This document shows positions 1 through 8,710 of a DNA stretch of 64,000 nucleotides, in pieces. Each line of letters opens with the position of its first letter. Position 1 is the first letter of the stretch. The stretch spans positions 328,077 through 392,076 of the forward strand of contig JBMNEM010000002.1 of assembly GCA_050948785.1 (NCBI GenBank), given 5' to 3'. The notes below the pieces were generated by a model. That model saw only the letters and a list, made by a program, of their open reading frames with translations. It was not told where the DNA came from and searched no databases. This DNA is from JAAZMI01 sp050948785. Lineage in GTDB: Bacteria; Bacillota; Dethiobacteria; DTU022; UBA8154. A program made the translations under genes and the position numbers.

Positions 1-2
1 GC

Positions 3-194
3 GGTCCCTGTCTGGGCGGGCACATGGGTATCCTGGCCGCCGGAGAAGTGGCTGTGGCCACGACCAATCGTAATTTCACCGGGCGCATGGGGCACCGCGA
101 GAGCCAAGTTTACCTGGCGGGGCCGGCTGTGGCCGCTGCTTCCGCCGTTGCCGGGGAGATCACGCACCCTGCGGCTCTACAGGAGGTGAACTAA
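3..194 (+). CDS. leuC: 3-isopropylmalate dehydratase large subunit, C-terminal end (partial)
   Basis: The window opens inside this gene. The readable frame gives the last 63 residues, ending in a TAA directly before leuD. The stretch GPCLGGHMGILAAGE followed by TTNRNFTGRMGH is the conserved C-terminal part of LeuC/aconitase-type large subunits, where NRNFxGRMG contacts the substrate. With LeuD it isomerises 2- and 3-isopropylmalate in leucine synthesis. The ribosome binding site of leuD (AGGAGGTGA, 181-189) lies within its last codons, so the two genes are translationally linked. The N-terminal part and the Fe-S cysteines are outside the window, except possibly the cysteine of GPCLGG. Confidence 0.9.
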   Translation, partial: GPCLGGHMGILAAGEVAVATTNRNFTGRMGHRESQVYLAGPAVAAASAVAGEITHPAALQEVN

Positions 195-195
195 A

Positions 196-687
196 ATGCG
201 CACTTTTCGGGGAAAGGTCTGGACCTTTGGCGATGATATCGATACAGATGCCATTTTGCCGGCTCGTTATATGAACAGTCCCGACCCCCGTGAACTGGCC
301 AGGCACTGTATGGAGGATGCCGATCCTTCTTTTATGGAAAAAATATCCCCGGACGATATCATTGTGGCCGGTAAAAATTTTGGCTGCGGCAGCTCCCGAG
401 AGCATGCGCCGCTGGCCATCAGAGAGGCCGGCATCGCCTGTGTTATAGCCGGCAGCTTTGCCCGTATCTTCTACCGCAACGCCATCAATATCGGCCTGCC
501 GATTCTTGAATCCCCTGACGCGGCTGCTTTTTTGGAAGAAGGCTGCACCGCGGAAGTGAACTTGCAAACAGGGGAAATTATGGATCTGGCCAGCGGGCGC
601 AAATTCAGTGCTGCTGCGTTCCCTTCTTTTATGCAGGAAATTATGGCCCAGGGAGGGCTGATTAACTTTGTCAAAGGGAAAGTTTAG
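196..687 (+). CDS. leuD: 3-isopropylmalate dehydratase small subunit
   Basis: Protein of 163 residues, the normal length of the short (archaeal/clostridial-type) LeuD. The signature GKNFGCGSSREHAP lies near residues 56-69, and the protein opens with the usual GDDIDTDAILPARYM block. In this family the short loop after ARY influences substrate choice (isopropylmalate against homoaconitate). Here it reads YMNS, which is not a loop I can assign with certainty, but the neighbouring LeuC and the clostridial setting favour leucine synthesis. ATG at 196 starts one base after the leuC stop with a perfect SD. No leuB follows; the next gene is an EF-G paralogue, so the leu operon probably ends here. Confidence 0.93.
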   Translation: MRTFRGKVWTFGDDIDTDAILPARYMNSPDPRELARHCMEDADPSFMEKISPDDIIVAGKNFGCGSSREHAPLAIREAGIACVIAGSFARIFYRNAINIGLPILESPDAAAFLEEGCTAEVNLQTGEIMDLASGRKFSAAAFPSFMQEIMAQGGLINFVKGKV

Positions 688-908
688 CCCGCAGTTATGA
701 AAGAAAAGAGGGTCGGAGAAGATAACAAGTGAAGTGGAAAATGCTACTGTATCTGCAGCATGGCCCGGCACTGGAAAGCTTTGCAAATCAAAACCCCGTA
801 TATTTTCTTTTTGCAGGATTATAGGATTATTTCTTAAAATAGACTTTAAAAATTTATGGAAGGAGGTGCAGCCTGGTTCTTTTGCTTGCGGGAACGAACC
901 AGGAAAAT

Positions 909-2996
909 ATGCAAAACTACAGCGTGGATAAAATTCGCAATGTCGCGCTGATCTCCCATGGAGGTGCGGGAAAAACCTCCCTGGTAGAAGCGATGCTTTA
1001 CACTACAGAGACTGTCAACCGCTTAGGCAAGGTGGAGGCTGGTAATACAACCACGGACTTCGATCCCGACGAGATCAAACGGCAGGTCACCATCAGCACG
1101 GCCCTGGCTCCCCTGGAATGGAAGGGAGTAAAAATCAATCTTCTGGATACGCCGGGTTTTTTCGACTTTGTAGGAGAAGTGCAGGGAGCGCTGCGTGTTG
1201 CCGATGGTGCGATTGTTGTCGTTTGCGCTGTTTCCGGAGTAGAGGTGGGTACGGAGAAAGTCTGGGGTTATGCTGATGACTATAAACTGCCCCGCCTGGT
1301 CTATATCAATAAAATCGATCGTGAGAACGCCAATTTTGATGCGGCTCTGGAGCAGCTGCGCAAATTTTTCGGGCTGAAAGTTTTCCCCCTGCAATTTCCC
1401 CTGGGGCAGGAAAGCTCTTTCCGGGGAGTGATTGACCTCGTCAAGATGAAAGCCTTGGTCTATACGGATAAAACCGGGCTTTCCATGCAGGAGGAGGAAA
1501 TACCGGCAGATCTGCTCGCTAAAGCGGAAGAGCTGCGCGAAAAGCTCATCGAAGCTGCTGCAGAAGCAGATGACGAGCTCATGGAAAAATACTTGGAAGA
1601 GGAGCCCCTGAGTGAAGAAGAAATCTGGGCGGCTTTGCGCAAAGGTACGCTGGAAGGCAAGATTGTGCCGGTTCTCTGTGGTGCGGGAACGATCAATTAC
1701 GGCGTGCAGCCCCTTTTGGATCTGCTCGTGAGTGCTCTTCCTTCGCCGGCAGACAGACCCCCGGTGCAGGGTACTCTTCCGGGCAAGGAAGAGGAAGTTC
1801 TGCGGAAAGCGGATACAAGTGAGCCGCCGTCCGCCCTTGTTTTTAAAACCCTCGCCGATCCCTATGTTGGCCGTATCAACTATTTCCGTGTTTATTCCGG
1901 GATGCTCAAGGCCGATTCGCAGGTTTATAATGCCAGCAAGGATAAAATGGAACGTGTCGGCAACATTTTCTTCATGCGGGGCAAAAATCAGATCCCGGCA
2001 AATGAAATTAAAGCCGGAGATATCGGGGCGGTGGCCAAGCTGGCGGCAACTGCAACGGGGGATACTCTGAGTGATAAAAGCAGCCCGGTTGTTTTCCCGC
2101 CGATCAATTTCCCCGTCCCCGTGATTTCTTTTGCGGTCGAACCCAAATCCAAAGGGGATGAGGAAAAGGTTAGCGCCAGCTTCAACCGTTTTTTGGAAGA
2201 GGACCCCACTTTTCGTGTAGAAAGAAATACAGAAACCAAAGAAATCATTATCTCCGGGATGGGCGATATGCATCTTGATGTCATTGTAGATCGCCTGGCC
2301 CAAAAATTTGGCGTGGAAGTCAACTTGAAAACACCCAAGGTTCCGTATAGGGAAACCATCCGCGGGACAGCCAAAAAGGAAGGCAAATATAAGAAACAAA
2401 GCGGCGGGCGCGGGCAGTACGGCCACGTTTACCTGGAGATTTCCCCCATGCCCCGGGGAGAGGGCTTTGTCTTTGAAGACCGTATCGTGGGAGGGGTTGT
2501 CCCACGGCAGTATATTCCTGCTGTGGAAAAAGGCGTTGTCGAAGCCATGGAAGAAGGCAACCTGGCAGGATATCCGCTCGTGGATTTAAAGATTGCCCTT
2601 TATGACGGTTCTTACCATACAGTTGATTCCTCCGAGCTGGCTTTTAAAATTGCCGCATCCATGGCGCTGCGCACAGCTATAGATGAGGCCAACCCTGTCC
2701 TTTTGGAGCCGATCATGGACGTGGAAGTCACCGTGCCGGACAACTTTATGGGTGACATCATGGGCGACTTTAACAGCAGAAGAGGGCGCATCCAGGGAAT
2801 GGTGCCCGGCGAAGGAATGCAGACGATCAAGGCCCAGGCACCCCTGGCGGAGATGTTCAGCTATGCTATCGATCTGCGCTCCATGACGCAAGGAAGGGGC
2901 TTCTTTTTCATGAAATTTTCCCATTATGAAGAGGTTCCTTCTCATGAGGCCGAAAAAATTATCGCGGCAGCCAAAGAGGAGAAAGAAGGAAGCTAG
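909..2996 (+). CDS. Elongation factor G-like translational GTPase (EF-G paralogue)
   Basis: About 695 residues with the full EF-G layout: N-terminal GTPase domain (P-loop SHGGAGKTSL, NKID specificity motif), domain II, domain III, and a C-terminal domain IV/V (GGRGQYGHVYLEI, GFFFMKFSHYEEVP). The P-loop is SHGGAGKT rather than AHIDAGKT, and switch II reads DTPGF where canonical EF-G has DTPGH. Both mark the EF-G-like subfamily rather than the main FusA. The ATG at 909 gives MQNYSVDKIRN, matching where relatives begin, with AGGA just upstream. A TTG at 882 is an in-frame alternative 15 bases after a perfect AGGAGG (861-866). The precise role of this subfamily is unsettled. Confidence 0.9.
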   Translation: MQNYSVDKIRNVALISHGGAGKTSLVEAMLYTTETVNRLGKVEAGNTTTDFDPDEIKRQVTISTALAPLEWKGVKINLLDTPGFFDFVGEVQGALRVADGAIVVVCAVSGVEVGTEKVWGYADDYKLPRLVYINKIDRENANFDAALEQLRKFFGLKVFPLQFPLGQESSFRGVIDLVKMKALVYTDKTGLSMQEEEIPADLLAKAEELREKLIEAAAEADDELMEKYLEEEPLSEEEIWAALRKGTLEGKIVPVLCGAGTINYGVQPLLDLLVSALPSPADRPPVQGTLPGKEEEVLRKADTSEPPSALVFKTLADPYVGRINYFRVYSGMLKADSQVYNASKDKMERVGNIFFMRGKNQIPANEIKAGDIGAVAKLAATATGDTLSDKSSPVVFPPINFPVPVISFAVEPKSKGDEEKVSASFNRFLEEDPTFRVERNTETKEIIISGMGDMHLDVIVDRLAQKFGVEVNLKTPKVPYRETIRGTAKKEGKYKKQSGGRGQYGHVYLEISPMPRGEGFVFEDRIVGGVVPRQYIPAVEKGVVEAMEEGNLAGYPLVDLKIALYDGSYHTVDSSELAFKIAASMALRTAIDEANPVLLEPIMDVEVTVPDNFMGDIMGDFNSRRGRIQGMVPGEGMQTIKAQAPLAEMFSYAIDLRSMTQGRGFFFMKFSHYEEVPSHEAEKIIAAAKEEKEGS

Positions 2997-3005
2997 CCGC
3001 TCGGG

Positions 3006-3046
3006 CTGCGCTACCGGAACTTTTATATTTGTGAGCGGTAGCGCAG
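3006..3046. other. Hairpin between EF-G-like gene and ddl
   Basis: CTGCGCTACC (3006-3015) pairs perfectly with GGTAGCGCAG (3037-3046) around an AT-rich loop. No T-run follows, so it is not a standard terminator. It may stabilise the mRNA 3' end or be a weak bidirectional stop. Confidence 0.5.
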
Positions 3047-3113
3047 TCCTATTGAAACAGCCCTATGCATAGTCTTATTAGGGGGGTGGGCCGCCCTGGA
3101 AGGGTGAGAAGAT

Positions 3114-4238
3114 TTGGGAAAAAAATTAAAGGTTGCGGTTCTTTTCGGAGGGCGTTCCGGCGAACATGCCGTTTCACTGGTATCGGCGGCCTCCATCATG
3201 GCCGCCATGAGTAAGGAACGCTATGAAATTATTCCCGTGGGCATTACCGAGGATGGCCGGTGGCTGTGCGGGGGAGACCCCCTGCAGGCCTTACAGGAAA
3301 AACAAATTCCGGGAGGATGCCACTTTACATCTATAGCGACCGATCCCCTTGCTCCCGGTTTGTTTCTTTGGGATGCAGAAGCCCGCTGGCAGGGGTTTCT
3401 GCCGCTGGATGCCGTTTTTCCTGTTTTACACGGCCCCTACGGAGAGGATGGGACGGTGCAGGGACTGCTGGAGCTGGCCGGGCTGCCCTATGTCGGGGCG
3501 GGTGTACTTGCCTCCGCCGCCGGAATGGATAAAGCCGTGATGAAGATCCTTTTCCAGTCCAGGGGCTTGCCCGTACCCGCTTATCTTTATTTTGACTCTT
3601 ACGCCTGGCAGAGCGACAAAAAGGCTCTGATGGCCAGGATCGAAAAAGAGTTGGGCTATCCCTGTTTTGTCAAACCGGCCAATTTAGGTTCCAGTGTGGG
3701 TATCAGTAAAGCTGTTTGCCGGGAAACACTGGCCCAAGGGATCGCCGGGGCTCTGCTCTATGACCACAAGATTATTATCGAGACCTATATTCCCGGGCGT
3801 GAGATTGAATGCAGCGTGTTGGGAAATGAAGAACCCATGGCTTCCGTCCCGGGGGAGATCATTCCCGGTGCAGAATTCTATGATTATCGGGCCAAATATA
3901 TCGACAATCGCGCCCGGCTGCTCATTCCCGCTCCTTTGAAACCGGCGGTCGTGGAGAAACTGCAGGACTATGCCGTGGAGGCCTTTCAGGCGGTGGAATG
4001 CAGCGGGCTGGCCCGCATTGACTTTTTCTACCAGGAAGAGGAAGACAAAATCTATGTCAATGAGATTAATACCCTCCCCGGTTTTACAAATATCAGCATG
4101 TATCCCAAACTGTGGGAAGCCAGCGGTATTCCTTATGCGAAGCTAATCGATCGGCTGATCGATTTTGCCCTGGAAAAACATCGCCGCCGCAAAAAACTTT
4201 TTACGCGGTGGGACTTCCCCTCCGGTACTATAACCTGA
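3114..4238 (+). CDS. ddl: D-alanine--D-alanine ligase
   Basis: ATP-grasp enzyme of 374 residues that joins two D-alanines for peptidoglycan precursors. Visible family blocks are FGGRSGEHAVSLVSA at the N-terminus, HGPYGEDGTVQGLLE, the ATP-binding FVKPANLGSSVGISKA, and the C-terminal metal/substrate block NEINTLPGFTNISMYP. It starts at TTG 3114 after a GGGTGAGAAGA-type site. The C-terminal tail after FALEKHRRRKK is slightly longer than usual. No murein gene is adjacent, so it appears to be transcribed alone. Confidence 0.96.
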   Translation: MGKKLKVAVLFGGRSGEHAVSLVSAASIMAAMSKERYEIIPVGITEDGRWLCGGDPLQALQEKQIPGGCHFTSIATDPLAPGLFLWDAEARWQGFLPLDAVFPVLHGPYGEDGTVQGLLELAGLPYVGAGVLASAAGMDKAVMKILFQSRGLPVPAYLYFDSYAWQSDKKALMARIEKELGYPCFVKPANLGSSVGISKAVCRETLAQGIAGALLYDHKIIIETYIPGREIECSVLGNEEPMASVPGEIIPGAEFYDYRAKYIDNRARLLIPAPLKPAVVEKLQDYAVEAFQAVECSGLARIDFFYQEEEDKIYVNEINTLPGFTNISMYPKLWEASGIPYAKLIDRLIDFALEKHRRRKKLFTRWDFPSGTIT

Positions 4239-4524
4239 AGGTCTTGCCTTCAGGATGAATGGCTTGTATACTATAATAAGCTGGTTATGCTGGTCTGAGG
4301 ACCTGCCGTCCGGGCTGAGGCTGTCGACCGGACGGGAATTTATGCACATGGAGCGGGGGACTTGCCCTCAACCAGGGAAGAAACCCGGGAGCCGGCGTTT
4401 TTGTAAACATTATGAGTTAAACATAAAATAAAGGCAACTACTCAGAGTAAAACATAAGCGGACATGGGGACGGTTCGAGCGTCCCCGTAGCAAAGCGAAG
4501 GGCCGAAGGGAAGACGATGGAACC

Positions 4525-6182
4525 GCAGACTGTGTGAAAACCCAACCTTTTTCCCTAAAAACCCCCTAAAAACCCACAAATATGATATAATTTAACTATA
4601 GGATATCATAGAAAAAGGTGAGCTTATGGGGTATATAAAGGGCCATGACAGAAACCAAATTATTCTATTCCCTGAGACTATAAATGACTATATTAGTGAA
4701 GACAACAGCGTCCGCATCATAGATGAGTATGTGAACCAGCTCGATCTAGAAAAATACGGTTTTAAAAGGACAACACCGTCTAGAATAGGAAGACCACCAT
4801 ATAATCCCAAAGACCTCCTCAAACTTTACATATACGGCTATCTTAACCGGGTCCGTTCTTCACGCAGACTGGAACACGAAGCAACCAGGAACCTTGAAGT
4901 CATCTGGCTTCTTAACAAACTAAAGCCTGATTTTAAAACGATCGCTGATTTTAGAAAGGACAACAAAAAAGCACTACTAGAAGTTTTTCGGGGCTTCACC
5001 AGGCTGTGTAATGAATGGGATCTATTCGGCAAAGAAATAGTAGCTATTGATGGTTCCAAATTCCGTGCCTGTAATTCTAAAAAGAACAACTACAACAAGA
5101 AAAAACTTGAAAGACACCTAAAATACATTGATGAAAAAATAAATAAATACCTGCAGGAACTAGACGAGTCAGACGAAAACGAAACCTTTGACCGGAAACC
5201 CGACACCGAAGAAATCAGACAAAGAATTAAAGAACTTAAAGACCGCAAGCAAAAATATGAAAACTATCAAAAAGAACTTGAAGAAACAGGCCAAAGCGAG
5301 ATCTCTACCACTGACCCCGATGCCCGTTTGATGACCACCAATAACAAAAACAGCGTAGAAATGAACTACAATGCACAGACAGCTGTAGATTCCAGGCACA
5401 AACTATTAATCGACTTTAAAATAACCAATAGTCCAAACGACCTTGGCGAACTTGCTGACATGGCCCTGCGGGCCAAAAATGTTTTTGGCGGCGCAGACTT
5501 TGAAGCACTGGCAGATAAAGGCTATTACAAAGCAGAAGATTTAAAGAAATGTGTAGACCATGGAATTACCCCCTACGTAGCCAGACAGACGTATTCAAAT
5601 AGTTCAGGTAACAGGGAATTTTATCCTGATAAATTTATCTATGATAAAGATAAAGATGTTTACATATGCCCTATGGGGGAAGAACTTACCCGTGGCAGGC
5701 AAAGAAAATCCAAAGGGCAGATTATTGGTTTTGATTACAGAAACTATGGGGCCTGCAGCCGTTGTGCCTGCAAGGAACAGTGTACCAAAAGTGTCAGGGG
5801 CAGAACAATATTCAGGCATGTAGATCAGGATTTCCTTGATGGCATTAATTTACAAACGGCACTGAATATGGAAAAATATAGACAACGCCAGATGATTGTA
5901 GAACACCCCTTTGGAACAATAAAAAGGAACTGGGGAGCATACTACTTCCTGACGAAGGGGAAACTGTCTGTTACTGCTGAAGCAGCGCTTACATTTCTAG
6001 CATATAACATGAAACGGGTAATGAATATACTCGGCAATAAGGAAATGCTGAGAAGATTAAGAGAAAAAAGGGAAGCAGTAACAGTATAAAGTGCCATATA
6101 GGTTTATTTTTTAACTATTTCAAGAAACCAGGATTTATGGCCGGGTGACAAAAATCCAAAAGCTGTTTTTCACACAGTCTGC
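4525..6182 (+). mobile_element. IS1182-like insertion sequence
   Basis: One transposase gene is bracketed by a perfect 16-bp terminal inverted repeat, GCAGACTGTGTGAAAA at 4525-4540 and its complement at 6167-6182, giving an element of about 1.66 kb. No clear target duplication touches these ends. The bases just outside are parts of a hairpin-rich sequence (GGGGACGG on both sides), as expected for an element that targets palindromes. The transposase is intact, so the copy could be active. Confidence 0.85.
4626..6089 (+). CDS. IS1182 family transposase
   Basis: A 487-residue transposase with the family arrangement. It has an N-terminal DUF772-type domain (RIGRPPYNPKDLLKLYIYGY), then a DDE catalytic region with AIDGSKFRACNS (first Asp), a coiled-coil insert around residues 160-225, ADKGYY (second Asp) and a C-terminal VEHPFGTIKRNWG (Glu). 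A Cys cluster (CSRCACKEQC) near residue 380 is typical. ATG at 4626 follows AAAAAGGTGAGC. Base composition is AT-richer than the flanking genes, consistent with recent arrival. Confidence 0.95.
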   Translation: MGYIKGHDRNQIILFPETINDYISEDNSVRIIDEYVNQLDLEKYGFKRTTPSRIGRPPYNPKDLLKLYIYGYLNRVRSSRRLEHEATRNLEVIWLLNKLKPDFKTIADFRKDNKKALLEVFRGFTRLCNEWDLFGKEIVAIDGSKFRACNSKKNNYNKKKLERHLKYIDEKINKYLQELDESDENETFDRKPDTEEIRQRIKELKDRKQKYENYQKELEETGQSEISTTDPDARLMTTNNKNSVEMNYNAQTAVDSRHKLLIDFKITNSPNDLGELADMALRAKNVFGGADFEALADKGYYKAEDLKKCVDHGITPYVARQTYSNSSGNREFYPDKFIYDKDKDVYICPMGEELTRGRQRKSKGQIIGFDYRNYGACSRCACKEQCTKSVRGRTIFRHVDQDFLDGINLQTALNMEKYRQRQMIVEHPFGTIKRNWGAYYFLTKGKLSVTAEAALTFLAYNMKRVMNILGNKEMLRRLREKREAVTV

Positions 6183-6297
6183 CGTCCCCGTGTCTCGCGT
6201 CTTGTAAGCAATCTATGGTTCTGAGTAGTTACAAATAATGGCAACTAACTATTCCAAACCGGTTTGGAGAGGACTGGCCAACAGGAAGGGGAAAATT

Positions 6298-7182
6298 ATG
6301 GCAAATAAAGGCACATTTAAAATTAAAAAAAGTAATCTGGAGCTGCAAAAAGGTGCCGTAATTATGGATGTAACCAATCCGGAACAGGCCAGAATAGCCG
6401 AAGCGGCAGGTGCAGCGGCAGTTATGGCCCTGGAAAAGGTGCCGGCGGATATCAGGGCAGCCGGCGGTGTCGCCCGCATGGCGGATCCTGAAATCATTTC
6501 GGGTATTATGGAGACAGTCAGCATTCCTGTCATGGCGAAATGCCGTATCGGGCATTTTGTCGAGGCCCAAATCCTGGAATCCTTGGGTGTCGATTACATT
6601 GATGAGAGTGAAGTTCTTACCCCGGCCGATGAGCGTTACCATATCGATAAACATAAATTTAACGTTCCTTTTGTTTGCGGCTGCCGGGACCTAGGTGAAG
6701 CCCTGCGCCGTATCGGTGAGGGAGCCTCGATGATCCGGACCAAAGGCGAGCCGGGAACCGGCAACGTCGTGGAAGCAGTGCGGCATATGCGCATGTTAAT
6801 GGAACAAATCCGCCGGGTCCAGAACACTCCCGATGAAGAGCTCATGACCTTGGCCAAGGAATGGGGCGCGCCTTATGAACTGCTGCGGGAAGTAAAAAAA
6901 CAAAAAAGACTGCCGGTGGATAATCTTGCCGCCGGGGGTATCGCCACGCCCGCCGATGCAGCCTTGATGGTGCTGCTGGGGGCGGACGGTGTTTTTGTAG
7001 GTTCCGGAATCTTTAAATCCACAGAGCCCGAAAAAAGAGCGCGGGCCATTGTGGAAGCGGGCTTGCATTATGATGATCCTGAATATTTGGCCAGGATTTC
7101 ACGTGGCCTGGGCGAAGCCATGTCCGGCATCGATATTACCCTTTTGGCCCCGGCGGAACGCATGCAGATGAGAGGCGTTTAG
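6298..7182 (+). CDS. pdxS: Pyridoxal 5'-phosphate synthase lyase subunit PdxS
   Basis: A TIM-barrel synthase of 294 residues that makes pyridoxal phosphate from ribose 5-phosphate, glyceraldehyde 3-phosphate and ammonia. Both catalytic lysines are visible: PVMAKCRIGH (normally MAKxRIGH) and the RTKGEPGTGN loop. ATG 6298 with AGGAAGGGG upstream gives MANKGTFKIKK, where relatives start. The open frame continues upstream to 6238 only because it runs into the insertion scar. The glutaminase partner pdxT, usually directly downstream, is absent; the next gene is a DNA glycosylase beyond a terminator. Ammonia may come from a PdxT encoded elsewhere. Confidence 0.95.
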   Translation: MANKGTFKIKKSNLELQKGAVIMDVTNPEQARIAEAAGAAAVMALEKVPADIRAAGGVARMADPEIISGIMETVSIPVMAKCRIGHFVEAQILESLGVDYIDESEVLTPADERYHIDKHKFNVPFVCGCRDLGEALRRIGEGASMIRTKGEPGTGNVVEAVRHMRMLMEQIRRVQNTPDEELMTLAKEWGAPYELLREVKKQKRLPVDNLAAGGIATPADAALMVLLGADGVFVGSGIFKSTEPEKRARAIVEAGLHYDDPEYLARISRGLGEAMSGIDITLLAPAERMQMRGV

Positions 7183-7273
7183 CCTGGACTTGGAGGATCG
7201 TACCGGGTTACCGGGCAGGCTGAACCGGGTTATTTTTCGTATATTTGTGGGGAGTTTCCAAACAGTTTGCTGC

Positions 7274-7308
7274 AAAGAAAAGGTCAGTGCCTTTTCTTTC
7301 ATTTTTTT
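7274..7308 (+). terminator. Intrinsic terminator after pdxS
   Basis: AAAGAAAAGG (7274-7283) pairs with CCTTTTCTTT (7290-7299) over a 6-base loop and is followed by CATTTTTTTT. It ends the pdxS transcript. Confidence 0.85.
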
Positions 7309-7379
7309 TATAAAGGAAAAATAAAAAACCATAGAGAATATACAAGTATCTTCTTTATTTCACGGAAGGAGCATTTTAC

Positions 7380-7997
7380 TTGGACGACCTTTGGTTAAAG
7401 CAGTCCGGCAACCGTAAAATTTCTTTGCCGGAATGGCAGGAGCTCTGCCAACAGTGCCAGCGCTGTTCACTGCGCGAGGGAGCCCGGAATGTCGTTTTCG
7501 GCGAAGGCAACCCGCAGGCCAAACTCATTTTTATCGGCGAAGGGCCCGGTGCCGAGGAAGACCGGCTGGGCCGCCCCTTTGTCGGGGCTGCCGGGCGGCT
7601 CCTTGACCATATCCTGGCCGCCGGCGGGTGGTCAAGGGAAGAGATTTATATCGCCAATGTGGTTAAATGCCGTCCACCCGGGAACCGTCCGCCCAAGCGC
7701 ACAGAGATCCAAAGCTGCCTTCCTCTCCTGCAAAAACAACTCGCACTGATCGCACCCCGCATTATTGTCGCTCTTGGCGCCAGTGCCGCCAAAACGCTGC
7801 TTGATGATCCCTATATTTCGATCACCAGGGAACGGGGGCACTGGCACAAAATTGATAAGTACATGCTCATGCCTACTTTCCACCCGGCGGCACTTTTGCG
7901 TGACCCCCGGAAAAAAAAGCCTGTCTGGAAGGATATCCAGCAGGTTATGGCCCTCTATCAAAAAATCCGGGCGGAAGAGGGAGACACACTGCCATGA
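7380..7997 (+). CDS. Family 4 uracil-DNA glycosylase (Fe-S type)
   Basis: A 205-residue enzyme that removes uracil from DNA. It shows the family 4 signs: N-terminal cluster cysteines CQQCQRC near residues 22-28, the GEGPGAEED active-site block, NVVKCRPPGNRPP carrying another cluster cysteine, and the C-terminal TFHPAALLR motif. The TTG start at 7380 has GGAAGGAG upstream. Its last codons overlap the next gene in an ATGA arrangement, so it is co-transcribed with the response regulator and kinase. Confidence 0.93.
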   Translation: MDDLWLKQSGNRKISLPEWQELCQQCQRCSLREGARNVVFGEGNPQAKLIFIGEGPGAEEDRLGRPFVGAAGRLLDHILAAGGWSREEIYIANVVKCRPPGNRPPKRTEIQSCLPLLQKQLALIAPRIIVALGASAAKTLLDDPYISITRERGHWHKIDKYMLMPTFHPAALLRDPRKKKPVWKDIQQVMALYQKIRAEEGDTLP

Positions 7998-8710
7998 AAG
8001 ACAAAAAGAAAAAGAAGATTCTCCTGGTTGAAGATGAAAAAACTCTGGCCAAAGTGCTGAAATTTAACCTTGAAAAGGAAGGATTTCACGTTGCTGTGGC
8101 CTATGACGGGGAAGAAGCTCTTGTTGCTGTCTCCGGGGAGGAACCTGATCTGATCGTTCTTGATTTGATGCTGCCGAAAATCGACGGCTATGAGGTTTGC
8201 CGCCGTATCCGCCGGGATTCGGATGTGCCGATCATCATGCTCACGGCCCGCGGTGAAGATATAGACAAAATTTTAGGCCTGGAGCTGGGAGCCGATGATT
8301 ATATGACCAAACCCTTTAACACCAGGGAGCTGCTGGCGCGCATCAAGGCGATTTTGCGCCGCACGGTGCAGCAAACGGCCGGGAGCCCCAAAATGCTGCA
8401 AAGAGGGGATCTCTGGATCGATATTATCAGGCATAAGGTCACGATCAAGGGACGTGCAGTGGCCCTGACCTCGAAGGAATATGCCCTGCTCAGCCTCCTG
8501 GCCTCCAACCCCGGCAGAGTTTATTCCCGTGAGCAGCTCCTGGAGGAGCTCTGGGGCCGTGCCTACGAGGGCGATGCCCGCACGGTGGATGTCCATATCC
8601 GGCATTTAAGGGAAAAGATTGAAGAAAATCCGGCTGAACCGGACTTGATCCTCACCGTCTGGGGAACCGGCTATAAATTCAGGGAGGCAGATGGAACTGT
8701 AAATGTTTAA
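7994..8710 (+). CDS. OmpR/PhoB-family response regulator
   Basis: 238 residues: a receiver domain (acidic pair VEDE, phosphoacceptor Asp57 in LDLMLP, Thr in MLTARG, Lys in MTKPF) followed by a winged-helix DNA-binding domain (SKEYALLSLLASNPGRVYSR and the C-terminal TVWGTGYKF hairpin). It acts with the histidine kinase encoded by the next gene, which overlaps it by 8 bases. Overall it resembles PhoP/WalR-type regulators, but its target genes cannot be read from the sequence. The downstream GerMN lipoprotein is one candidate. Confidence 0.95.
   Translation: MKDKKKKKILLVEDEKTLAKVLKFNLEKEGFHVAVAYDGEEALVAVSGEEPDLIVLDLMLPKIDGYEVCRRIRRDSDVPIIMLTARGEDIDKILGLELGADDYMTKPFNTRELLARIKAILRRTVQQTAGSPKMLQRGDLWIDIIRHKVTIKGRAVALTSKEYALLSLLASNPGRVYSREQLLEELWGRAYEGDARTVDVHIRHLREKIEENPAEPDLILTVWGTGYKFREADGTVNV

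Larger units (their letters stand above)
4436..6230. repeat. Outer inverted repeat with flanking direct repeats around the IS
   Basis: An 11-bp inverted repeat AACTACTCAGA (4436-4446) and its complement (6220-6230) lies outside the IS ends. Beyond and overlapping these is a 15-bp imperfect direct repeat, AAATAAAGGCAACTA (4426-4440) and AAATAATGGCAACTA (6233-6247), with one mismatch. This suggests the IS landed inside an older, smaller insertion whose remnants are 4441-4524 and 6183-6219. The left remnant contains the hairpin GGGGACG/CGTCCCC (about 4467-4487), like the type B repeats found elsewhere. Confidence 0.5.

Noticed and set aside
160..786. Long open frame on the minus strand across leuD
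   Set aside because: It lies opposite a clear leuD, has no SD and no recognisable domain.
734..931. Short open frame between leuD and the EF-G-like gene
   Set aside because: Overlaps the EF-G-like start and SD, has no family resemblance and an unconvincing start.
4239..4524. A gene between ddl and the IS
   Set aside because: Only hairpins and insertion remnants are visible; no frame with an SD and plausible composition.
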